Below the pieces are notes generated by a model. That model was not told the origin of the DNA and did not search any database. It saw only the letters and a program-made list of their open reading frames with translations. 64,000 nucleotides of DNA from NCBI GenBank assembly GCA_014218235.1, contig CM024753.1:181450348-181514347 (forward strand). Direction: 5' to 3'. Of the stretch, positions 45,442 to 54,444 are shown in pieces. The translations under genes and the position numbers were made by a program. Each line of letters opens with the position of its first letter. The first letter of the stretch is position 1. Origin of the DNA: Colocasia esculenta (lineage: Eukaryota > Streptophyta > Magnoliopsida > Alismatales > Araceae).

Positions 45442-47572
45442 TGTAACGTCGCGTGCTTTTCGGATCCATGCGGATCATGTGTGTTGTGGTTGAGGTGGCC
45501 GTTGTGAGGCCAGTGTGAGTTGGTTGTGTGGAATGTGTGGTTTGTTCAGGTGAAGTGCAGGTTTGGTCCTGAAATGAAATAGGACCTGCTGCTGTTGGTT
45601 GCAAGTTGACGGCCAGAGGTGGTCGCTGACTAGGTTAACGACCAGCTAAGGTGACGTTAAGTTATGAACTTAACGACAATCTTTATGGACGTTGATGGTG
45701 GCGGTTGCCATTGGCGGCAGAGGGGATGACGCCAACCTGAGAATTCTGCAGGTTATAGGGTCACCCGAGAGCAGGTTCTTCACCTGGTTCTCCCTTCCCC
45801 TTGCCCCAACTTCACGCCCCTGTGTCCCTAAAGCTTCCAACAGGTACAGAAGGGTGGTTGGAGGATCGTGGGACGTGTGGCGTTCCCGAATCGCGCGAGG
45901 AAACGCCGTGGCGTGGTGCAATTCCCGTGGGAGAGCTCGCAGAGGGTTCGGTGTGAACCGGGAGATTTCGGGAGGTTTAAGCGTGTTTTGAGGTAGGGAA
46001 CGAACCCTGTTAGCTCCGTAGGATCATTAAAATATGACGTAACCACCTGAATCAGCATGTTTAATGCATTTTCGGATTAGGTTGCACCATGCGGGGATAA
46101 TGAGTGGTTTGATGAATTTGAGTAGTAAAACATGTTGTTATGGCTTAATTATAGTGTATGGATGTTAGTGGGACTATTTCTGCATGTCTTTCCATTGTTT
46201 TAACGGTTGTAAAACCTGTAGAATCGGTTTAGGGTTTCTGCAGGGAAAAAGACTGAAGATCTTGGCGTCAACATCGTTTGTCGCCAAGTTCATCAATTGG
46301 GATATAGACGGGCAGATCCCTTGCCGTCTACTTCCTGTAAGCGGCAGTCGATGTTGCCGCCAACTTGTGTATAAGCAGAAATGACTGTTTATGGTATTTA
46401 TCGATAATGAATGGTGCGTTGGCACCTGTGGTGCACTGAGTGCACATAGTTTCCGTGTTTAGCATACAAGATATGTAGTTAGCTACTTACTTTCGTGGCT
46501 GCGTGTTGTTCACGCGAGACCAGTTGGGTTCACGTGTGGTGGACCGTTGTTACTTGAGGTTTACGTGAGTTTTCACGTGGTTTGTGTGTGATGTGCACGT
46601 GATTTTGTGTACATGGCGAGTAGTACGACGCCTACCGTGGTTACCTCTCCAGTTGGGTGCCCCAGGTTCTTTGTGAGCCAGGCTGTTAGCTCGGGGCTTT
46701 GTCCCGGTACTTGTGTTGTACCGTCGAGGTCTGTGTCGTCTGACCTGGACACCCTCACTCTTGTGTTTGAGTTGTACGTCCGGCTGAGGGAAAGACGACA
46801 GTGGGACAGTGACACTTGTGTTTGTCTTTAGTCACTTGTAGCGCACTCGTAGTTGGGGGTACGGACACCAGTAGTCGACACTGGTCCCTAGCTAGTCCTT
46901 TTCCAGTGCCTCACTCTAGAGAGCCCGGGCCAGGGTCTCCTGAGGTGTTAGTCATGGGCCTGCGACCGTGTGGTCCGCAGGTGGTGGTGTTTAGTTGGTC
47001 TCCACAGTTGCTTGACCTTTACACATGGAGCGGCAGCTGGACCTTACGTCTGTGGCTGCGAGACTGAGAGGTAGACCTGTGTTAGCTTGTCCGAGTTAGT
47101 TTCTGGTGTCGCGAACCAGTTCACGTGGCTCGTGTTTGGCTGTCTCTACTTTAGCTTGTACACCTGTACTGGTTTGCCGTTTAATTATTACAGTTGTTTC
47201 TCGTGGTTGGCAGACGGTGAGTACTTTTACAGCTTTTATATCCTACTTAGCTGTTCTATAAATTGTTGGTACTGTTTACTGCTTTCATACCTGTGGTTTT
47301 GGTTTGCTCGGTGTTGGGGGAGTTCCCTACTGAGCCAGTGACTAGCGAGGCTCACCCCTACCCCCACAGGTGAGAGCGAGGAGGACGTTTCTCGACCGTT
47401 GTCCAGTTCGGAGCCGCGTCGTAGCGGTGCAAGGTCAGTACCTCCAGCTGTATAGTAGCAGCTCCAGCAGTATAGTGTAGTTAGCTTGTTTCTTGTTTCA
47501 GTTGTACCTCGGAGTATGCCCCAGGCTCTTGTACTTTCTTTCAGATCTGTGGAAATATAGCTATGTAAACTT

Positions 47573-47634
<62 letters not shown>

Positions 47635-47764
47635 GGTGTGTTCTTTTGTGTTTACACGGACTGTGGTTTGGTATCCCTAGCGAGGCTTTGGCCCGTTCGC
47701 AGGAGGCGGACTCGGATCAAGTACGTTATCGGTTTAACGGGCTTGGCCGAGGTGTTCCGCCACA
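45442..47764 (+). mobile_element. Solo LTR of the gypsy-1 family
   Basis: 2323 bases from TGTAACGTCGCG to ...CCGCCACA, with perfect target duplication ctggc (45437-45441 and 47765-47769). It aligns along its length with the gypsy-1 LTR but is clearly more diverged than the gypsy-1 LTRs are from each other, so it comes from another subfamily member. No internal region remains, so LTR-LTR recombination is inferred. Dyads are kept at 46261-46288, 46304-46331 and 46337-46364. Confidence 0.92.
47576..47632. repeat. (TA)n microsatellite in the solo LTR
   Basis: About 28 uninterrupted TA units. The gypsy-1 LTRs have only AATTTTATATGAAATG here, so the tract expanded within this copy or its lineage. 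Confidence 0.95.
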
Positions 47765-48544
47765 CTGGCTCCCCACCAGGTCTTCCTTCACAACAGAAGG
47801 GAACTACAACACCAAAGAGTAAACATGAATTCAAGCCCCTAGATCAAGCTTTAGCAAGTCAAGATCTGAAGCTACTAGCACTGAGAGCAAAATAATCTAA
47901 ACGAGGCACTCTCTCAGAACTACACTGGATCTCTCAGGATTTCTATCACAGCATAGAGAGCAAAGAGCTAAAGACACACGGGAATGAAATTCTTGGCTCT
48001 AGGATTCTTTCAGAAGAACTGCAAAAGCTTTTTTCCTTTTGCAATAGTAAGACTCCTTTATCTCTCACTATCTTCTGGAGCTGCTATTTTGAATTTATAT
48101 CTCCAATTTGAAAAGTAGTCGTTGAAGTAACCGTTGTCTCTTAGTTTGGTAGACGTTAGACTGCTTGACATTTGTAAACTTCTAGTCAACAATCTTTTAT
48201 CCAGTTGAGCACGCAAAGAGATAGGGTCTTCTGGCGTCTATATGGTCCAACGTTATATAACAAAATATCTTTAGGACCCTGCACATATTAAATGCTAGAA
48301 CAGTAGACAGCTAGGCTGTCTCTTGTTGTCAGTAAACGTTGATGTGAATATTCACCAAAATAGCAATGCCAAATAGCTTGTTCTAAAAGATGTTGACAGA
48401 ATATGCACGATAATGAAAAGATATCATCTGCATGCATGCAGAGATGCGTTTTGTCTTCATTAAATGCACAACAGTCAGATAGATAATAGAAGACTTTGAC
48501 TATTTAACGCTTTAAGAGATAAGATAAATATCAAGTCGATATAA

Positions 48545-49275
48545 ACCATAAAGTCGTTGTCTATATGACTTATGAAATCGTTATGATCAAGTGTTTACTG
48601 AAGAAATCGTTATGAGTACCAACAAGTCGTTATAGAGAGCAAATCGTTGTATTCATTAAAGGAATCGTTATGAATATTGAAGAAATCGTTATAGAGAGCA
48701 AATCGTTATGAGCTCTAAAGAAATCGTTGCGCGAAGCAAATCGTTATGAGTTCTAAAGAAATCGTTGCGCGAAGCAAATCGTTATGAGTTCTAAAGAAAT
48801 CGTTGCGCGAAGCAAATCGTTATGAGTTCTAAAGAAATCGTTGCGCGAAGCAAATCATTATGAGTTCTAAAGAAATCGTTGCGATGTCTTTAGGAATCGT
48901 TACGACGAACAAATCGTTGCGACGTCTTATGAAATCGTTGTGATGACTTAAGGAATCGTTATGACAAACAAATCGTTGCGACGTCTTAAGAAATCGTTGC
49001 GATGACTTAAGGAATCGTTACAACGAACAAATCGTTGCGACGTCTTAAGAAATCGTTGCGATGACTTAAGGAATCGTTACGACGAGCAAATTGTTGCGAC
49101 GTCTTAGGAAATCGTTGCGATGACTTAAGGAATCGTTACGACGAGCAAATCGTTGTGACGTCTTAAGAGATCGTTGCGATGACTTAAGGAATCGTTACGA
49201 CGAACAAATCGTTGCGACGTCTTAAGAAATCGTTGTGATGACTTAAGGAATCGTTACGACGAGCAAATCGTTGTG
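48545..49275. repeat. AATCGTT tandem-repeat array in the Sirevirus 5' LTR
   Basis: Same motifs as at 16960-17850, but two 59-base units fewer and without one unit of about 78 bases in the variable part. Individual units carry private changes. Confidence 0.88.
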
Positions 49276-49539
49276 GTATCGACTTGTTAGCTCTATTGAA
49301 ACCGTCATACATAAAGGAAATCGTTGTGGCTTTCAAAAGTCGATGTGGACTTAGAGAAATATAACCTTGAAATGATTAAAGCTTCAGAAATATGATACTT
49401 ACCAATATTGGCTTGTTTGACCTTGGTATATTTCCTATACTTAAGACTTATGAAAAATATGTTAGAAATTTTGATAGGGTTTTGTTAATCACCAAAATAA
49501 ATATGTACTTAAAATTACAAGGGGACAGACTGATCATCA

Positions 49540-51361
49540 CTTTGTCCGCTCACGCCAATCTGTAGTGTCATGGAGCTCCCGGAAACTCTAACCCGGTCGG
49601 CGAAAATGGTCCCGAACAGAGAACTCCACTACACTCTGCCGAAGCCCGAGTGAGCGCTGGCATAGGAACAAGTGAAGAGGTAGCAGAAGGTTGAGTGCAT
49701 GCACCCACATCGACCTACCGAAGTAGGGGCGGGCCTGCACCAACCAAGGCTGTCCCTCGTCACTCTCCCCCAGATATGGCTACCAAACCACCTGCACAAC
49801 AAAGCTCAGTCAGTCATCAAGCAATCAAATCGAACGCTAATCAAAGAGAAGATTTAGAGCACTTACATCCAAGTGAGGGTAGCTGTCTATCGCCTCCTGC
49901 AGGCGCTCGAGCTGGTCACCAAGGCTGCGAGAGTCCCGGCGAGAATCCCAACGGCGTGCAATGGGCACGAGGCCCGGCCGTGTGAGGTCTCCTCTCCCCA
50001 GGGCTGGGAGGTGTAGGTAGGTCCAGACCTGCAAAATGAGAAGCATATTAGGCGGCAGTTTAAAACAAATCATTGTTTAATTCAAGGGTTAGGAGAAACG
50101 TACCTGGAGAAAGGGGAAGAATCCGCTAGTCGAAGTCTGCCGCTCAGAGGCGCCCAGGCTGTCGAACTGGTGCGCTAGAAAGGCTGCCCCCCGGGCATAC
50201 CCCCCTACCTCAGCCAAGTCCTTCAGAAGAGGCAGGAAGCGGCAATGGACTGCGTCACCCCTCGTGGCAAACAAAAGTCTACCAAGAAACAGGACGAGGA
50301 AACGACGCAAGTCTAGGTTCGCCTCCGCTCCTGGCTCGCTCGCCAACTCCCTCCGGCTAATCCTAACCAATCTCTCGAAGTGCTCATCCTCGGTCTCTCC
50401 CGCCTTCTTCCCCGCCTCGAATAGACCTAGGCTCTTCTGCAGTGCTACCCGGGGAACTAGGGATGACCTGTGATCTACGGGTAACCCTAGCAACCACTCA
50501 GCTAGCTCCTGGTAACACGGGTAGGTAAACCCACTAACCGGCCTCCCATAAACTTTGAGCCTTGTGATCCGGCTCACGTCCTCGAGGCTGGGGATCATGT
50601 GTCCCCATGGGAATACGAAGGCGGTCGCCTCCGTGTCCCACCTACTCCGCAGAGCCTGGGTGAGAGCCGGGTCCGCCCTCATTCTCCCTATCCTAAAAAT
50701 CTCCCCAAACCCCATCTCCTCCACTCTCTCTCTCTGGAAAGGGGGGAAGGCCAGGAAAACAGCCAAAACCAACATCCAGGATACTCGGGCCCTCATCGCA
50801 CCCTGCAGGCACAACTGAATTGTTAAAACAGTCAGTGTTTTGGTGCTCGGTTCAAGTCGTGACTCCCATAAAGATCACGACCTTGTTGCGACAGTGCGGT
50901 GCACCGCGACCTTATCACGTCACATTCTTAGGCCACGGTAAGGTCGCGTCGGCATGCATTGCCGTGACATGGTCGCAGCACCCATGATCGTCGCGACAAC
51001 CTGTCACGACGGGTCGTGCTGACGCATTCTCAGGACCGGACCGGCCGGAGCCTCCCTTGTTCGAGCCCCTTTCCCATGGGCGTCACGCCCTACATCTGCC
51101 CTCTAGGGGCTCCGTCTACCTTTCCTACACATCCATTCAAGGCTTAAGGTCGGATTTACTTACCGATTTCATCGCCTTTGCCTTCTCCTTCCTCGCCTCT
51201 TCCACGTCGACGGCGGGGGCCTCCACCTCTTCCTCCACCTCCATATCGACGTCGGCCTCCTCCTCCTCGGCTGGGGGAGTCTCCGCCTGGCGCCGGGAGC
51301 TCCACCGCTCCGCGTGGCGTTTCGTCCGTGAGGATCCTTCGCCGGTGTTTCCTCCTTCCAT
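49540..51361 (-). pseudogene. Antisense plant-mobile-domain gene, exons 1 to 4 (start)
   Basis: Exon 1 (51361-51164) starts MEGGNTGEGSS and is acidic and basic low complexity. Exon 2 (50814-50104) carries the mobile-domain core (RWDTEATAFVFPWGHM, SLEDVSRITRLKVYGRPV). Exon 3 (50028-49867) has VWTYLHLPAL and RRWDSRRD. Exon 4 starts at 49791 and runs into the Sirevirus target site at 49540. Donors are GTAAGT, GTACGT and GTAAGT; acceptors end TTCAG, TGCAG and TGCAG. Exon lengths 198, 711 and 162 are all multiples of three. In-frame TAG codons stand at 49782-49780 and 49590-49588, both explicable as CAG to TAG. With exons 4-7 at 14702-15762 the reading length is about 720 codons. The gene lies wholly within the Ogre 3' region. 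Confidence 0.78.
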
Positions 51362-51640
51362 GACCCTTTTTTTTGGGATGATTAGGTTGAATTTGGGAGA
51401 ATGCAAGAAAAGGAGCAAAGATTGCAAAGGGGGATTGGAAGATTCGAAGGTTGGAGGTTTGGGATGCTTGAAAGCAAGGAAAGGGGAAGAGGAAGGCGCC
51501 CTTTGCATTTTGAATTGCTCGGTTCGAGTCGCATCATTGCGGGAGGTCGCGTCGGTTAGGTTGGCCGCGACATGATCGCGACTGCCCGCCTTGACGCGTT
51601 CTGAAGGCAGTCCTAAGGGTTGTCGCAACATAAACAGAGC

Positions 51641-51975
51641 CCATTGCGCATGCAGGAAAATTCTGTTTTATTCATTCATCAAGTCTATACATTCACTAAT
51701 TCTTTCCTACAATCAATTGAATGCCAAAATTCTGCCTTAACTACCATCTGATGTCCTCCCTACAATCAATCAATCCAATCAATTCTCAAATAACCCCCGC
51801 TATCGGCTGAATCTTCTTCAGTGCTTCAAGGTATTCCTTGGTCACGTCCTCATCTTCCACTACTTCGGCTTGAAGGAGACCCAAGCATGCCATCTACGGT
51901 TCTTAAAGCAGTAAACGCATCACACGACACACACACACAATGATTCCACGAAGAAAAAAGGCAGAATCTCCTTAC
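51641..51975. other. Junction region between truncated Ogre and gypsy-3 LTR
   Basis: No LTR homology was seen on either side. On the minus strand a short frame (51895-51788, starting MACLGLLQAEVVEDED) is followed by AATAAA near 51675, which resembles a last exon with its 3' untranslated region. An acceptor-like CCGTAG precedes the ATG. It could be a fragment of another antisense gene carried by Ogre. No family is recognised. Confidence 0.35.
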
Positions 51976-52515
51976 TTTGATGAAGAACACCTAAACTGGC
52001 GATAGCCCGGCGCTTCTCCCGCTCCACACGCAATCCTTGCGGCGAGATCACGTCCAACCAAGTCCCACGAGCTCGAATCGCCCAAAAACCCACGAGCAAA
52101 ACCTCCCCTGGACGAGCAGAGCTTGTGAAAGCTCTGTTCTGCCAGGGTTTCTTAAAAATGCAGCTCGGTTGGGAATGCGACGTATCGCGACGTCGCGACC
52201 TGATCGCGACGCGACTACCTGTCGCGATCCGCCTGTCGACGTCAGCATGCCCGTCCAACGCGCGACACGCGGCGCGCATGCAGACGACGAGCCAAAACAG
52301 CGACAACCTAAACGTGATGTCCCCGAGTGTCGCGATGAGAACGCGACGAGCCACTCAGTTGCGTTCAGGGACAGAGAACAAACCTACGTTTTGGGCCAAC
52401 CAGCCGGCCCACAACGCCCCGGAAACCTGTGAAAGGACCTGCTACTCACAATGTGGGCCACACATTGGCCACCACAACGAATATAAGACGATCCGAACAG
52501 TCGATATGCTACAAG
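51976..52515 (-). repeat. gypsy-3 LTR copy (probable 5' LTR), truncated
   Basis: 52091-52515 matches 1-71 plus 1629-1980 and starts on the minus strand with TGTAGCATATCG at 52515. It lacks the hAT insertion and gives its empty site at about 52157-52164. It is flanked by unrelated sequence on the right, as expected for an element's outer end. The inner end is lost or unrecognised, with no primer site or gag beyond it. The perfect palindrome TCGCGACGTCGCGA is at 52185-52198, and a dyad is at 52202-52229. Confidence 0.7.
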
Positions 52516-52950
52516 GGATCTCCCCCACCGTGGAGAGGATAAGGAAAGTGAGAAAGAGGAAGAAAGGGGAAGAAGAGGAGCTTGCATGTCTTAAGGCCTC
52601 GGGACTGAGGTCGCGACAAGGAGGGCATCACGTTCTCACCAGAACGCGACATGCATCTTGTTGCCTTCTCAAAAGTTCTGATAGGTCTTCTGACAGGTAC
52701 AGAACCTCCAGACCACGTGTCACGCCTGCAGGTGCCTCAAACAAACGTGACAATTGACACGTCGCCTTCACGCACAAGAGCGCAGATACGTGGCACCCCA
52801 GCCACAGACATACCATAGGAACACGACACAGAGGTCGTCGCCTTCTCAACCAGAAGGCGACACGGATCCCATTGCGTTCAGAATGCGACACCTCGATCTG
52901 TCGCGATCCCATGATCAACACCAAGGACAACCAAAACTCGGGATGTTACA
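52516..52950 (-). repeat. Fragment of a fourth LTR
   Basis: It begins on the minus strand with TGTAACATCCCGAG at 52950, a typical chromovirus LTR start, and is cut at 52516 by gypsy-3. It holds CG dyads: 52625-52652 (arms GCATCACGTTCT and AGAACGCGACAT, centre CACC) and a perfect 10-base inverted repeat GTCGCCTTCT / AGAAGGCGAC (52837-52861). The rest of the element would lie left of the window. Confidence 0.6.
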
Positions 52951-53500
52951 ACACTCCTCTAGAACCATGTAGTTTATTTAATTCTTAAGGGTGCCTTTGA
53001 TAATTGGATAACCTCCTGATAAAAGAGGGTTTATCAGTTTTGATAAATCAAGTTTTACTTTATTAATCAAGATAATTTATCACTAACAAATACTGATAAG
53101 TCTTGATAACCCTAACTCACTCTCTCAGTTACGATAAAATTATCAAATTTGATAATTATATCTATCAAATAAAAAATATCATAAACTGAGATATCTCGGA
53201 TAAACACTCACGCTATCAAAAATTTCCCAAAGTATTATATTAATTTGAACATTAAGCAGAAGCCAAAGGACATCATTAAAACAATACATACGTAAAAATA
53301 AATTACACAAGAATCTAGGGCATATGCGCAATTATATCAAGCAGATATCGGAGGCCCGCACCCTACCGACGGAAGCAGATGGTGGTCGCCCCACTACTTC
53401 CGCCTCTATGAAAATTACCCATTATCCTGTTTTTGTTGATCATAATCTATGTCTATACGTCTCCCGAGACACTTCCAGACAGCAAAAGCGCTTGGGAAAG
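52951..53500. other. AT-rich intergenic stretch with a GATAA cluster
   Basis: Between the retrotransposon stack and the BCHB-like gene. About 52990-53215 holds roughly 13 GATAA/TTATC words, including an inverted pair CTGATAAA / TTTATCAG (53016-53037). No gene is recognised. The cluster could be promoter sequence or a degenerate repeat. Confidence 0.5.
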
Positions 53501-54444
53501 CGCTAGGGTTATTGCGGCATTTGCGTAACTAAAGGAGAGCAGTCTCGGTCAGAGGATACTTCTATACCAGGATCTCCAGGTTCCAGGTACCTCGGTCTCA
53601 CTACACCTCCGTCATCCCGTCCCTCCTCCTTCCCTCCCTCTCCCCTCCCCCTCTCTCGTCTCCCTTGCTCGTCCCCAACGCCTTTTGGGGGGTGGTGCTG
53701 GAGTGCGACATCGCGAAGCGCCGAAGGATCTCGTCTCACGAGGAGGTGGAATCTCCGTTCTCGAACTGAATCAGGCGCCGGATGCACTCTTCGCCGATCC
53801 GCGGAGATACCCCTGCCATCCACCAGTTGATTACGAGAAGGGAAAGAATACAAATAAGGAATTAGGTCGCGGCCGTGAATTGTTTGAATTTTCAGGCCTA
53901 TAGTCTCATTTGGTAGGCCTCTTCTTGTCCGGCTGGTATCAGTTTGTGGTTCTTGTGGCGCCTTCCCGTTCATCCTACTTAATTTATCTTTCTCTCCTAT
54001 CCTTTTTTACTCCTCTGTGAGATTGGGACCTTCCTGTGCAATCGCTTCTACCTTTTGCATTCATTGCCCATGTTTCCGACCAATCACGCTGTCTCTTTCT
54101 TTAGTTATTGTCTTCTCTTGTGATTCCAGAGTCGTCTGGTTAGAAGAGTTTGAAAATGCTCAACTGACTGTTAAAAAAATCTGATTATCTTCTTAAAAGA
54201 GTTTAGTTGCATTTTATTCCTCACCTATATATGTTTCAGTCACTTCATTGCAAGGAGCTTCAATCTTGTTTTAGTTGTTCTTTGCCTCATTCCAGGGAAT
54301 AATCTTCAAGCTACGAAGTTTGAAGATCGACTGGCAGTGTGATATGCCTGAATTCCGCAACGAACGATGAATTCCGCAACTATCTTTCACCCTTCGATTG
54401 AGTTGTGTTGAAGGCGTGTGTATTTTGTGATTCTGTTGGACAAC
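53501..54444 (+). promoter_or_regulatory. Promoter and 5' untranslated region of the BCHB-like gene, with a possible intron
   Basis: A CT-rich, CG-containing block (about 53570-53880) suits a 5' untranslated exon. A possible untranslated intron runs from GTAGGC at 53913 to TTCCAG at 54295. Behind it lie two short upstream frames. No clear TATA box was identified, so the transcription start is not placed. Confidence 0.45.
54344..54411 (+). promoter_or_regulatory. Two overlapping upstream ORFs before BCHB
   Basis: uORF1 is 54344-54370 (eight codons plus TGA). uORF2 is 54367-54411 (14 codons plus TGA). They overlap as ATGA. A 13-base direct repeat TGAATTCCGCAAC at 54349-54361 and 54368-54380 created the pair. 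The main ATG follows at 54445. Upstream frames of this kind often reduce translation; the effect here is inferred. Confidence 0.6.

Larger units (their letters stand above)
15768..49539 (-). mobile_element. Sirevirus-type Ty1/copia retrotransposon with nested insertions
   Basis: LTRs start TGTTGCCCAG and end GATCATCA, with target duplication ctttg at 15763-15767 and 49540-49544. Minus-strand order: 5' LTR (45069-49539), primer site, gag, protease, integrase, RT-RNase H, then two accessory reading regions, polypurine tracts and 3' LTR (15768-18105). Net length without insertions is about 13.6 kb, long for copia. The Sirevirus assignment rests on the coiled-coil gag with a CCHC knuckle, accessory reading frames behind pol, repeated GGGGGAG polypurine tracts and the methionine primer site. 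It is interrupted by gypsy-1, gypsy-2 and a solo LTR. Confidence 0.88.
45069..49539 (-). repeat. Sirevirus 5' LTR, interrupted by a solo LTR
   Basis: The two parts 45069-45441 and 47765-49539 form a complete LTR of about 2143 bases once the insertion and one target copy are removed. The tandem array (about 48545-49275) has seven 59-base units (from 48882, 48941, 49000, 49059, 49118, 49177 and 49236), compared with nine in the other LTR. Confidence 0.9.
2655..51640 (+). mobile_element. Tat/Ogre-type Ty3/gypsy retrotransposon, 3' truncated, split by a Sirevirus
   Basis: Order on the plus strand: 5' LTR (2655-4072), leader, gag-pro (5291-8932), putative intron (8933-9596), pol (9597-13493), then a long 3' region with an antisense gene (14702-15762 and 49540-51361). 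The Tat/Ogre assignment rests on pol carrying a degenerate RNase H followed by a second, catalytically complete one, on the frame change between protease and RT bridged by an intron, and on the long region behind pol. The Sirevirus sits inside with target duplication ctttg (15763-15767, 49540-49544). No 3' LTR is found. The right boundary is uncertain (about 51640-51960). Confidence 0.8.
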
